A stretch of DNA of 64,000 nt from contig JAHEZQ010000007.1 of NCBI GenBank assembly GCA_023250955.1, forward strand, positions 62,001-126,000, given 5' to 3'. A model generated the notes under the pieces. It saw nothing but the letters and a program-made list of their open reading frames with translations. It had not been told where the DNA came from and ran no database searches. The DNA is from Melioribacter sp. (GTDB taxonomy: Bacteria; Bacteroidota; Ignavibacteria; Ignavibacteriales; Melioribacteraceae). The position numbers were made by a program, and so were the translations under genes. This document shows positions 1 through 8,468 of the stretch, in pieces. Positions within the stretch are counted from its first letter, which is position 1. Every line of letters begins with the position of its first letter.

Positions 1-1101
1 CTGATGAATGTTCTGATCCAACCCGCGGTATTCTCCGTTCACATCGGAAAAAATATTTGGATTCAAGAAGCTGTGATACATCGCCGTATAAAAATTTATT
101 TTTCTCTCTTCGCTCGCTTCAATTGTAATTTTAGAAAGTTCTTTGTTCCATTTTTCTTTTGCTTGATCTTTAACTTTTTCAAAATCCCAGCCTGGTATTT
201 CTGCTTTAAGATTTTCAATTGCGTTCTTTGTACTTACTCCGCTTAGTGCAACTTTAACTAAAATTACTTCTCCGTTTTCCGTTTCAAAGTTGAATGCACA
301 TTTTACTTTGCGTCCCGCTCGTTCGGGAAAATTTTCGTTCTGATTGAACTTGCGCCAGAATCCGCCATAAACACTTTGTTCATAGTTACGCAATTGATAA
401 GATTTTATCGGCTTCGAAAATTCCATTGCAAAATAAACGTATCGCGTTCGCGCCCATCCGTTTGTTTGGCGGAATCCGGTAACAAGTTTATTGTTTTCTA
501 CTCGAACGGAAGACCATACAACTTTTCCGTCATAATTATAGATGCCGGAAGTCAGATCGAGAATTATATGTGCGTCATTCGTTTTAGGAAATTTGTATTT
601 GTGAAATCCAACCCGTTCGCTCGCAGTTAATTCTACATCTATATTATCGTCATCAAGATGAACAGCATAATAGCCCGGGTTTGCTTTTTCATTTGCATGA
701 GAAAATCTTGATCTGTATCCGCTACCAGGAATTTCTTTTGTTCCGGGATTTAATTTCAACTTTCCAATCGTCGGCATAATTAGAAAATCGCCAAGATCCG
801 AATGACCGGTTCCATTCATGTGCGTGTGGGAAAAACCTACAATTGTTTTGTCTGCATACTGATATCCCGCGCAATATTTATAAACATCCGGGTTGTAGCC
901 TTTGCCGTAACTATACAAAACAGAATCCGTTTCGGGACTAAGCTGCACCATTCCAAATGGAACTGCCGCACCGGGATATGTGTGCCCCATATCGTCTGTG
1001 CCGATAAACGGATTTACATAATCGTAAGGGGTTTTTGTTTTGTTTTGTGCGAAGAGACTAAATGAAATAATTAATGCGGTTATAAGAAATTTTATTTTCA
1101 T
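1..1101 (-). CDS. GH92 family alpha-mannosidase (N-terminal part, cut by window edge)
   Basis: The frame is open from an ATG at 1101 to the window edge, giving 367 residues of a longer protein. It opens with a signal peptide (KIKFLITALIISFSLFAQ) followed by the hallmark GH92 start, VNPFIGTDDMGHTYPGA and FGMVQLSPET, and later GFSHTHMNGTG. GH92 enzymes are calcium-dependent exo-alpha-mannosidases that trim mannose from glycans, usually in the periplasm or at the surface. About half of a typical 700-770 residue GH92 is present; the catalytic C-terminal part lies left of the window. The family assignment is firm, the linkage specificity unknown. It appears monocistronic here: the next gene upstream on this strand ends 109 bp away, beyond a small tandem repeat. 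Confidence 0.9.
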   Translation of the reverse strand, partial: MKIKFLITALIISFSLFAQNKTKTPYDYVNPFIGTDDMGHTYPGAAVPFGMVQLSPETDSVLYSYGKGYNPDVYKYCAGYQYADKTIVGFSHTHMNGTGHSDLGDFLIMPTIGKLKLNPGTKEIPGSGYRSRFSHANEKANPGYYAVHLDDDNIDVELTASERVGFHKYKFPKTNDAHIILDLTSGIYNYDGKVVWSSVRVENNKLVTGFRQTNGWARTRYVYFAMEFSKPIKSYQLRNYEQSVYGGFWRKFNQNENFPERAGRKVKCAFNFETENGEVILVKVALSGVSTKNAIENLKAEIPGWDFEKVKDQAKEKWNKELSKITIEASEERKINFYTAMYHSFLNPNIFSDVNGEYRGLDQNIHQ

Positions 1102-1123
1102 GTTTACCCTTTGGGGAAATGGA

Positions 1124-1159
1124 ACGCTGATGACGCTGATCTAACTGATTTACGCTGAT
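1124..1159. repeat. Degenerate 9-bp tandem repeat (ACGCTGAT units)
   Basis: ACGCTGAT occurs at 1124-1131, 1133-1140 and 1152-1159, with a degenerate TAACTGAT at 1142-1149, so the units are spaced by 9-10 bp. It lies in the 5' region of the GH92 gene. It resembles the low-complexity CGCTGAT intergenic repeats scattered in many Bacteroidota-group genomes; that comparison is from memory. Confidence 0.6.
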
Positions 1160-1210
1160 AATTCCTTAAATGAATATTGTCTATTCACCTTATGCTCTTC
1201 GTTCTACACT

Positions 1211-2554
1211 CTAATGATATTCCATCGTACTTCCGCCGATGAACTCTCGCAATACCGAGTCGCCCGGAACTGGTGTATCGTCTTCTACCGGATCAATTGC
1301 TTCAAGCATTTTTCGAACACGGGCAGCGCGTGTATATGCGTCTTCTCTAAGCGGATCGTTTTCGTATTTCTTTTCCCATTCGGCAAAATGAGTTAGAAGT
1401 TTAGGTCGGTATAACGAAACCTCATACGGCATCGAAGTATTAACTATATAATCTGCTGTGTTGCTGTAAGGAAGAATATTTCTTTTTTCTGATGCACGCA
1501 CATAATGCCAATGTAATAAAGTTTGTTCGGTATTGTATGCGCGATGAACAGAATCTCTCAACATGCGGCGTATCAAACGTAAATCAGTCCAGCGTATATA
1601 TTCTCCGTTCGGCATTTTCATCTGCAGCAATGGTTCTAAGTAGAGTTTAAATTTTTGTGATGCTGGAATTTCTTTGCTGAACTCCGGAAATAATCCGTGA
1701 AGACTATCAATCAGCAAAACCTCATGATCGTGTATCTGAAGCGGTGTGCTGTCCGCTGATCTTTTCCCGCTCTTGAAATCATAATAAGGAATTCTTACTT
1801 CTTCTCCTGCTGCAAGCCGTTTTAAGTGTTCATTTATTAAATCAAGATCAAGAGCTTGCGGCGTTTCAAAATCATAATCACCAAATTCATCTTTAGGATG
1901 CATTTCAAGATCAAAGAAATAATTATCAACAACAAGAGGAACAAAACTCATTCCACTTTTTTTCAAGCGTTGTTCAAGTTTCATTGTTGTAGTTGTTTTG
2001 CCGGAAGATGAAGGTCCGCTTACCATTACCATTTTTAATTCGCTGCTTCTTTCTTTTATTAATTCCGCAGCAGTATCAAGCTGTGTTTCATAAAATGATT
2101 CCGCTTCGTGAACAATATGCGGAAATTCTCCGTTACGGATTCTTATGTTAGCTGCTTCAACTGTGTTTAGATTATGCGTTACCGCCCAATCGAGAGAGCG
2201 CCAAACTTTTCTCCAAGGAATTAATTCGTTCGGCTTGGAAAAATGGCGGGAGTCGTCTCGTCTTCTTTGAGCCGCTTCTTCTCTATAAAGAATAAATTCT
2301 TTTGCAACTTTTGCGTGCCCGTTCTCAATCAAAACTTTTTCGATTATATCCTGAATCTCTTCTACATGCGGTTTGTATCCTTCTTCAAAAGTTTCTTCCA
2401 AAAGAGCAACAACTTTTTTCGCAAGCTCAAAAGATTTTTCCTTATCCCGTCCTCCGACAGAAACTGCCGCTCTGTAAATTACATTAGCGATTCTATCGGG
2501 ATTAAAGGGAACTACCGCCCCGCTTCTTTTAATTACAAATTTGAACTTGCCCAT
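1211..2554 (-). CDS. ATP-cone domain fused to a uridine kinase/PRK-like P-loop kinase
   Basis: A 447-residue protein with two parts. Residues about 3-92 (IKRSGAVVPFNPDRIANVIY through KEFILYREEA) match the ATP-cone, the nucleotide-sensing regulatory domain of ribonucleotide reductase and NrdR. Residues about 175-400 are a uridine kinase/phosphoribulokinase-like P-loop kinase with Walker A GPSSSGKTT at 180-188 and a downstream LVVDNYFFD segment. The likely activity is phosphorylation of a nucleoside or similar small molecule, with the ATP-cone acting as an allosteric switch; the substrate is unknown. Such fusions exist in FCB-group genomes and are often misannotated. The gene stands alone, with 87 bp to the next gene. 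The start follows a GGAG-like element (ATGGAGTAATCA just before the ATG). Confidence 0.75.
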   Translation of the reverse strand: MGKFKFVIKRSGAVVPFNPDRIANVIYRAAVSVGGRDKEKSFELAKKVVALLEETFEEGYKPHVEEIQDIIEKVLIENGHAKVAKEFILYREEAAQRRRDDSRHFSKPNELIPWRKVWRSLDWAVTHNLNTVEAANIRIRNGEFPHIVHEAESFYETQLDTAAELIKERSSELKMVMVSGPSSSGKTTTTMKLEQRLKKSGMSFVPLVVDNYFFDLEMHPKDEFGDYDFETPQALDLDLINEHLKRLAAGEEVRIPYYDFKSGKRSADSTPLQIHDHEVLLIDSLHGLFPEFSKEIPASQKFKLYLEPLLQMKMPNGEYIRWTDLRLIRRMLRDSVHRAYNTEQTLLHWHYVRASEKRNILPYSNTADYIVNTSMPYEVSLYRPKLLTHFAEWEKKYENDPLREDAYTRAARVRKMLEAIDPVEDDTPVPGDSVLREFIGGSTMEYH

Positions 2555-2641
2555 TGATTACTCCATTTACTTTGCGGACTATGCAAAAAATAATTACATC
2601 ATAAAATTAAGAATTTCCCGCTACCACTTTCACTTTAAATA

Positions 2642-3295
2642 TTATTTAGGATAACCCACTGTTTGGCTCAAGAGAATTTTTTGTTCTGGTTTTAGTTTTA
2701 ATGCTTCTGCTAATTTTTCTTTTGGTATAAGTCCGCGCACTACAACTGCAAGTCCTTGTGAAGCACAATAGAGATAAACATTCTGCGCCATGAATCCCGC
2801 ATCAGCAGAAGTAAAAATTGTTTTGGTCTCATCATTATCGTTTGATTTTATCCTGGAATAATCAGAAACATAAATAAAATTAAGCGGGGCTGACTTTACA
2901 AAATCTTGCACACCACATAAAGCACGGAAATCTCCGGTTACAACCGGATTCAAGCTGTGAGTTTTTGCATCATAAAGATAAACACCGTCAGCGAGTGCAA
3001 TATAAACATCAATCTCTTGCCAGTTACGTGCTGATGGTGCTGTACGTTTTCCAGATTCAGGCCTGTTTATTCCCGCTGCCGCCCAAATTAAATTTGAGAG
3101 TTCTTGATGAGAGAATGGTTTTACATCAAAGCTTCTGGACGATGCGCGGAGTTTTAACGCTTGCATCAGCGGTTTACCTATTTCAGTTTGCGGTTGAGGA
3201 AGCTGAATCGGTTTCAGTTCTTGTGCTATAACAAATGACAATCCAAATAAAAAAATGGCAGTAATCGTTCTAAGTTGAAAATTCTGATGTAACAT
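2642..3295 (-). CDS. SagB-type nitroreductase-family protein, exported
   Basis: From the ATG at 3295 this gives 217 residues. That start is preferred over an in-frame ATG four codons upstream because GAGG sits 6 nt before it and overlaps the upstream codon. A signal peptide (about residues 1-25, AIFLFGLSFVIAQ) precedes a SagB/nitroreductase core: LRASSRSFDVKPFSHQELS, LIWAAAGINR, TAPSARNWQEIDVY and a C-terminal region with AQNVYLYCASQGLAVVV. Members bind FMN and oxidise or reduce organic substrates; secreted SagB-like forms in Bacteroidota have no firmly assigned substrate. The protein is smaller than thiazole-oxidase SagB and has no cyclodehydratase neighbour, so toxin maturation is unlikely. 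Confidence 0.75.
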   Translation of the reverse strand: MLHQNFQLRTITAIFLFGLSFVIAQELKPIQLPQPQTEIGKPLMQALKLRASSRSFDVKPFSHQELSNLIWAAAGINRPESGKRTAPSARNWQEIDVYIALADGVYLYDAKTHSLNPVVTGDFRALCGVQDFVKSAPLNFIYVSDYSRIKSNDNDETKTIFTSADAGFMAQNVYLYCASQGLAVVVRGLIPKEKLAEALKLKPEQKILLSQTVGYPK

Positions 3296-3359
3296 AATAT
3301 ACCTCATATATATTGTGAACCAATTATAATCAACTAAGGTGTGGGTAATCTTAAAAATA

Positions 3360-3722
3360 TTATTTATCCGTCTTCAAAATTTCCATTACATCGGTTTTGT
3401 TAGGAACAACACACAAAAACTCAAACGGTTCATTGCCAATTGTTTTATAGCTATGCGGAACATTTGCGGGAATGAATACAACATCATTCTTCTTTGCTTC
3501 AAATTCCTGATCGCCAATAATCACTTTCGCTTTCCCGTTGAGTACAAGTTGTTCATGTTCAACTGAATTTGTATGCATCGGCATTTCACCACCCGGTTCT
3601 ATTGAAAATTTGCGCATTGCAAAATTTGGACCTTCTTCAGATGAAATTAAAACTTGCCGGGTGGTTTTCTGCCCCGCTTTTATTTCTTCTTTGGCAATTC
3701 CGTCGAGCGGTTTTATATACAT
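3360..3722 (-). CDS. Small single-domain cupin protein
   Basis: A 120-residue protein almost entirely made of one cupin barrel. Motif 1 is visible as PGGEMPMHTNSVEHEQLVLNG (His, His, Glu metal ligands), followed by the second strand set with FIPANVPHSYKTIG supplying the last His. Stand-alone cupins of this size bind a divalent metal and act as isomerases, dioxygenases or sugar-binding proteins; nothing here fixes the substrate. The start is preceded by AAAGGAAACTAAA, a good ribosome site. It lies upstream of the nitroreductase on the same strand with a 64-bp gap, so the two could be co-transcribed. Confidence 0.75.
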   Translation of the reverse strand: MYIKPLDGIAKEEIKAGQKTTRQVLISSEEGPNFAMRKFSIEPGGEMPMHTNSVEHEQLVLNGKAKVIIGDQEFEAKKNDVVFIPANVPHSYKTIGNEPFEFLCVVPNKTDVMEILKTDK

Positions 3723-3861
3723 TTTAGTTTCCTTTCTTTTAAATAGATATAACCACTACAAAATTAACTAAAATTAAATTTTGACCCAGAATAAGTTTTT
3801 GTAATTTCCACAAAAGAAAAAACAAATGATTATTCACGCAACTTAATATTACGGGTACATT

Positions 3862-5499
3862 ATGAAATCAATCAAACTGTTTTTATTCATTGCGATGTTA
3901 ATTAACATCGGCACGTTTGCTTCAACAAAGAATAAAATCCTTACAGCTGCAGAGAAAACAAATTTTGAATCAACCTCTCGTTACAGCGAGGTAATGGATT
4001 TCTTTAAGCAGCTAAAAAAGATTTCTCCAAATAATATTAGAATAGAATCTCTTGCAAAGAGTATTGAAGGAAGAGATGTTCCGCTAATCGTTATGGGAAA
4101 ACCTTTGCCTAGGTCTCCGAAAGATTTAGCAAAAGATAAACGCATTGTTATTTACGTTCAAGCAAATATTCACGCCGGAGAAGTTGAAGGCAAAGAAGCA
4201 ATACAGATGATCGCGCGCGATATATTATTAAAAGAAACTCCGGATTATTTGAAGAACGTAGTTCTTCTCATTTGCCCAATTTTTAATTCCGACAGCAACG
4301 AGCCGATTAGCAAACAAAACAGAACAAATCAAAATGGACCGGTTAACGGTGTTGGTGTACGCCACAACGGACAAATGCTTGATCTAAACCGCGATGCAAT
4401 GAAGCTTGAATCACCGGAAGACCGCGGATTCGTTGCCGCAATGAACCGCTGGGATCCTTCTTTATTTATTGATCTTCACACAACGAATGGATCATATCAT
4501 CAAGAACCTTTAACATACACTTGGATGGTTAATCCAAACGGTGATAGAGGTTTAATAAATTACATGCGCGATAAAATGATGCCGTGGATGAAAACAACTT
4601 TGACTGAAAAATATAAACAGCAAAATGTCTTTTACGGAGAATTTTTCGATCAACGCACTCCGGAAAAAGGATGGTACTACGATGCAGTTCAACCGCGTTA
4701 CATTGTAAATTACGTCGGCTTGAGAAACCGCCTTTCTATATTAAATGAGAATTATGTTTACGCAGATTTTAAAACACGCGTAATGGGATGTTATAATTTA
4801 TGCAGATCACTTTTAGATTACGTTTCAGCCAACAAAGATGAAATAAAAAATATGCTGAAAGAAGTTGACGCAAAGACAATTGCGCGCGGAATGAATCCAG
4901 CAGAGAAAGATTCTTTTTCTGTTGATTATTCTTTCGCGCCAACTCCTAAACCGGAAATAATTAATGCCTTCGAAATGGAGCCGTATAAAGATGCAACCGG
5001 AAGAGATCGTGTGAGACCAACCGATAAAGTTAAAACCGTTACAATTCCTTACCTCGCTGATTATTATTCAAAACGGAACGTGAAGTTTCCTTATGCTTAT
5101 ATTATTACCGTTCCGGATGCACAAGTTGTAAATCTTCTTAAGATGCATGGAGTAAAAATTGAAAAATTGGAAAAGACGGTAACGCTTGATGTTCAAACTA
5201 TAAAAACAAGAGAGCTAAAACCGGCAGCGCGGTTGAATCAAGGACATTATAACAATTCTATCAAGGTAGAATACATTAATGAGAAAAAAGAATTTGCTGC
5301 GGGAAGTTTAATTGTCCGCACATCTCAACGATTGGCAAATGTTGCTGCTTATTTATTAGAACCTGAAACGGATGACGGATTGCTCTACTGGAATTTCTGG
5401 GATAAATATCTTGTGCCTCAATGGGGTGGAATGTTTTTGCCGTATCCTGTTGCAAAAGTTTTAACCGCACAGGATATTCCATCCAAGGATATGAAATAG
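3862..5499 (+). CDS. M14-family zinc carboxypeptidase, exported
   Basis: A 545-residue protein starting with a signal peptide (KLFLFIAMLINIGTFAS). The M14 zinc site is clear: H104-x-x-E107 in ANIHAGEVEGKE and H206 in FIDLHTTNGS; NRDAMKLESPED resembles the substrate-carboxylate region and LNENYVYADF near residue 292 offers a candidate catalytic Glu. M14 enzymes remove C-terminal residues or trim peptides; secreted forms like this probably scavenge peptides in the periplasm or medium. The C-terminal 190 residues form a second domain ending in WNFWDKYLVPQ, which I cannot name. It converges on the SDR gene with only 37 bp between the stop codons, filled by a palindrome. Confidence 0.85.
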   Translation: MKSIKLFLFIAMLINIGTFASTKNKILTAAEKTNFESTSRYSEVMDFFKQLKKISPNNIRIESLAKSIEGRDVPLIVMGKPLPRSPKDLAKDKRIVIYVQANIHAGEVEGKEAIQMIARDILLKETPDYLKNVVLLICPIFNSDSNEPISKQNRTNQNGPVNGVGVRHNGQMLDLNRDAMKLESPEDRGFVAAMNRWDPSLFIDLHTTNGSYHQEPLTYTWMVNPNGDRGLINYMRDKMMPWMKTTLTEKYKQQNVFYGEFFDQRTPEKGWYYDAVQPRYIVNYVGLRNRLSILNENYVYADFKTRVMGCYNLCRSLLDYVSANKDEIKNMLKEVDAKTIARGMNPAEKDSFSVDYSFAPTPKPEIINAFEMEPYKDATGRDRVRPTDKVKTVTIPYLADYYSKRNVKFPYAYIITVPDAQVVNLLKMHGVKIEKLEKTVTLDVQTIKTRELKPAARLNQGHYNNSIKVEYINEKKEFAAGSLIVRTSQRLANVAAYLLEPETDDGLLYWNFWDKYLVPQWGGMFLPYPVAKVLTAQDIPSKDMK

Positions 5500-5512
5500 C
5501 TACTTGCTACTA

Positions 5513-5540
5513 GTAAGGGCTGAATATATTCAGCCCCTAC
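5513..5540. repeat. 28-bp palindrome between convergent genes (REP-like, possible terminator)
   Basis: Arms GTAAGGGCTGAA and TTCAGCCCCTAC around a TATA loop form a 12-bp stem with one mismatch. It fills the gap between the M14 peptidase and the SDR gene, and its right arm covers the SDR stop codon (5537-5539). There is no clear U-tract, so it looks more like a dispersed REP-type palindrome that may serve as a two-way terminator than a classical one. Confidence 0.7.
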
Positions 5541-6298
5541 AGTTTTAATTTTCCTGCCACCCACTCATACAAACTGCCTGGCATTATACCAACTAGCCGT
5601 GTTAACAAAACCATTTGCCACGGGAATTGTATTATGCGTTTCTCTTTTTTTATTCCATCTATTATAATGTGTGCGGCTTTATCAGGCTCCATTAAAAAAG
5701 GCATCTTAAATTTGTTCTTGTCTGTCATCGGGGTTTTTACAAATCCGGGTTTTACTGTTATAACTTTTATTCCGTAACGTTTTAATTCGACTCGCAGTCC
5801 TTCAAGATAAATTGAAGCCGCTGCTTTGCTTGCACCGTAGAATCCGCTGCCCGAGTATCCGCGGTTATCCGCAAGAGAAGAAACTCCAACAATTATTCCC
5901 TCCTTCCTTTTCACAAATTCCGGAAGCATTTGTTCGACCCAGTAAACAATGCCGAAAATATTAGCGCCAAATGTTTCCTCGGCAAAACGCGAATTATAAT
6001 TTTCAACTGTAACATTGTGCCCCACACCGGCATTTAATATTGCAACATCAATCTTGCCGAACTTTTCAATGATCTGTTTATATGCGCTTGCTACCTCATC
6101 TTTATTGCTTACATCACACTTTATAATAAGTGTTTGATGATTGGCTGTTGGTGATTGGTTTAAATATTCTTTTATCAACTCTGTTCTGCGAGATAGCAAA
6201 ACGAGTTTGCAGTTTTCATTTATTAACTTTTGAGCAATCGCCTTTCCGATTCCCGTAGAAGCACCGGTGATTAAAACAACTTTATTATTAAAATTCAT
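5537..6298 (-). CDS. Short-chain dehydrogenase/reductase (SDR)
   Basis: A 253-residue classical SDR. The Rossmann motif TGASTGIGK is at 11-19, NAG at 89-91, the catalytic Ser at about 140-141 (GVSSLAD), and Y154-x-x-x-K158 in FYGASKAA. Members are NAD(P)H-dependent oxidoreductases of alcohols and ketones; the short helical C-terminal tail (QFPWQMVLLTRLVGIMPG) resembles the DltE/SadH-like group that often acts on lipidic substrates. Residues 48-55 (QSPTANHQ) are encoded by a low-complexity CCAATCA-like stretch, probably a loop expansion. It is transcribed alone, convergent with the M14 peptidase and divergent from the DUF3109 gene. Confidence 0.88.
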   Translation of the reverse strand: MNFNNKVVLITGASTGIGKAIAQKLINENCKLVLLSRRTELIKEYLNQSPTANHQTLIIKCDVSNKDEVASAYKQIIEKFGKIDVAILNAGVGHNVTVENYNSRFAEETFGANIFGIVYWVEQMLPEFVKRKEGIIVGVSSLADNRGYSGSGFYGASKAAASIYLEGLRVELKRYGIKVITVKPGFVKTPMTDKNKFKMPFLMEPDKAAHIIIDGIKKEKRIIQFPWQMVLLTRLVGIMPGSLYEWVAGKLKL

Positions 6299-6423
6299 AA
6301 TGATCTCATATAAAAAAATATTTCATTTGCAAAATCGTTATTCCAAAATCATAAATCCAAATCACAGCCGTTTTTTTAGATAGAACAAAATTTGTATCTT
6401 TTCACAAATCTAATTTAAAATTT

Positions 6424-6990
6424 ATGAATAGCGAATTCATCGAAATAAATAACGTATACGTTAACGCAGAAATTGTTGACACAAACTTCACATGCGATCT
6501 TGCAAAATGTAAAGGCGCCTGCTGTACCATGGAAAGCGACTTTGGTGCGCCGGTTTCTGAAAACGAAATTGTAGAGTTAAATAAAGTTTTACCTGTTATA
6601 CTAGACTATTTGCCGAAAGAACACATTGAAGAAATCAACAAGAACGGATTTTGGATGAATGTGAATGATGAGTTAATGACGCGAAGTTTAAACAAGAGAG
6701 CTTGCGTTTTCGTAACTTGGGAAGGTGATATTGCTAAGTGCGGAATAGAGAAAGCATATAACGACGGAAAGATTGATTTTATTAAACCTGTGTCCTGTCA
6801 TTTGTTTCCAATTAGAATTTCAAATTTTGGTGGACCTGTTCTGCGTTATGAAAAATATTCGGTATGCGGGCCCGCACTTGAAAAAGGAAGTAAAACTCAA
6901 ATTAAAATTTTAGATTTCTGCCGTACCGCTCTTGAAAGAGAATACGGCAAAGAGTGGTTCGAAGAAACAAAAAAAGTGGTTGATAATTAA
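6424..6990 (+). CDS. DUF3109 family cysteine-rich protein
   Basis: A 188-residue protein with the DUF3109/YkgJ-like cysteine pattern: C24, C29, C33 and C34 in CDLAKCKGACC, then later Cys in RACVFV, KCGIEKA, VSCHLFP and YSVCGPAL. Clusters like this bind zinc or an iron-sulfur cluster. The family is widespread in Bacteroidota and has no proven function. It ends 2 bp before rpoN, so the two are almost certainly co-transcribed; a role linked to the sigma-54 cluster is possible but not shown. Confidence 0.8.
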   Translation: MNSEFIEINNVYVNAEIVDTNFTCDLAKCKGACCTMESDFGAPVSENEIVELNKVLPVILDYLPKEHIEEINKNGFWMNVNDELMTRSLNKRACVFVTWEGDIAKCGIEKAYNDGKIDFIKPVSCHLFPIRISNFGGPVLRYEKYSVCGPALEKGSKTQIKILDFCRTALEREYGKEWFEETKKVVDN

Positions 6991-6992
6991 TT

Positions 6993-8468
6993 ATGTTGTC
7001 ACTTCATCAAAGATTGTCTTTACAGCAAAAACTTTCTCCTCAGCAGATTCAATATCAGAAACTGCTGCAGTTGAATACTATGGCGCTAGAACAACGGATT
7101 AAAACTGAGCTTGAATTAAATCCGATTCTTGAAGAAACTCTTGATGAAGAATTTGAATTATCACAAGAAGAGACTGAGGATTCCGAAGAAGGCGAAGAAT
7201 TAAAAACAGCGGACGAGGAAGACAAATACGATAGCAAAGATGATGAGTTCGATCTTGAAGATTATATGAACGAGGCGGAATCAGAACACGAATTTGACCG
7301 GATGAACAGAAGCCGCGATGAGGAAAAAATCCACCCGGTTGCACCACAAAAAAGATCCTTGCGGGAAAGTTTGATAGACCAGCTTCACATGCTAGATCTT
7401 ACAGATGAAGAAATGATCTTGGGTGAAAATATTATTGGCGGACTGGATAAAGACGGTTATTTCAAACAGGACTTAGCAAAAATTGTTCATGAATTAAATC
7501 TATTTGAACACATAAAAGTAACAGTTGAAGATGCTGAGAAAATAATTAAGATGATACAAACACTGGAACCGGTTGGTATCGGTACAAGAAATTTACAAGA
7601 GTGTCTTCTTGTTCAGATTAGAAATTCATCCTACGATCCATATTATTCATACATAGCGGAAAAAATTCTTTCGGAACATTTTGAGCTTTTTGCGAATAGA
7701 CGGTTTGATGCTATTCAGAAAGATCTTGATCTATCAAAAGAAACCTTGCGGACAACAATTGATCTTATTCAAAAATTAAATCCGCGGCCGGGAGAAGGCA
7801 ACATTGATTCCGAAGAGATGAATCAAATCACACCCGATTTTCTTATAGAAAAAGCTGAAGAAAATTATATAGTTACATTAAACGATAGAAGCGTTCCTTC
7901 TGTAACTATCAGCAAAACTTACCTTGAAATGATCGATACGAACAAACGGAAAAGAAAAATTTCGGACCGCGAAAAAGAAACATATAAGTTCTTGCGTGAG
8001 AAATTCGATTCCGCAAAATGGTTTATCGCCTCACTTCAGCAGCGCAGGCATACCTTAATGAAGATTATGCGCGCCATTCTTGAAAAGCAATATGAATTTT
8101 TCGAGATGGGTCCGCGTTTCTTAAAACCAATGATCTATAAAGACATTGCCGAAGAAATAGAAATGGATATTTCCACAATCAGCCGAGTTGTAAACGGAAA
8201 ATTTGTTCAGAGTCCTCAAGGCATTCATGAATTAAAATATTTTTTCAGCGAGGGACTTTCTACAGATAGCGGCGATGAAATCTCGAACAAACATATTAAA
8301 GAGCTGATAAAAGAAATTTGCGATAACGAACCTAAAGACAATCCTTATAGCGACGATAGAATAGCAAGCATACTTCAGGAAAAAGGAATTCATGTTGCCC
8401 GCCGTACGGTTGCTAAATACCGCGAGGCGCTTACAATACCCGTCGCACGTTTGCGAAGGGAATTATGA
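6993..8468 (+). CDS. rpoN: RNA polymerase sigma-54 factor RpoN
   Basis: A 491-residue RpoN with all regions. Region I is the Gln/Leu-rich N-terminus (LHQRLSLQQKLSPQQIQYQK, ELELNPILEE). It is followed by a strongly acidic linker (about 40-100), the core-binding domain (about 115-300, with GTRNLQECLLVQ and LNPRPGEG) and the C-terminal DNA-binding domain with the helix-turn-helix ISTISRVVNGKFVQ. The RpoN box RRTVAKYRE lies at about 470-478. Sigma-54 reads -24/-12 promoters and needs AAA+ activators; none of those activators lies in this window. The gene is sandwiched between DUF3109 (2 bp) and a membrane methyltransferase (4-bp ATGA overlap), indicating an operon. Confidence 0.97.
   Translation: MLSLHQRLSLQQKLSPQQIQYQKLLQLNTMALEQRIKTELELNPILEETLDEEFELSQEETEDSEEGEELKTADEEDKYDSKDDEFDLEDYMNEAESEHEFDRMNRSRDEEKIHPVAPQKRSLRESLIDQLHMLDLTDEEMILGENIIGGLDKDGYFKQDLAKIVHELNLFEHIKVTVEDAEKIIKMIQTLEPVGIGTRNLQECLLVQIRNSSYDPYYSYIAEKILSEHFELFANRRFDAIQKDLDLSKETLRTTIDLIQKLNPRPGEGNIDSEEMNQITPDFLIEKAEENYIVTLNDRSVPSVTISKTYLEMIDTNKRKRKISDREKETYKFLREKFDSAKWFIASLQQRRHTLMKIMRAILEKQYEFFEMGPRFLKPMIYKDIAEEIEMDISTISRVVNGKFVQSPQGIHELKYFFSEGLSTDSGDEISNKHIKELIKEICDNEPKDNPYSDDRIASILQEKGIHVARRTVAKYREALTIPVARLRREL

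Noticed and set aside
2642-3295. SagB-like protein as part of an azole-peptide (TOMM) cluster
   Set aside because: No cyclodehydratase, precursor peptide or transporter genes lie nearby and the protein is exported.
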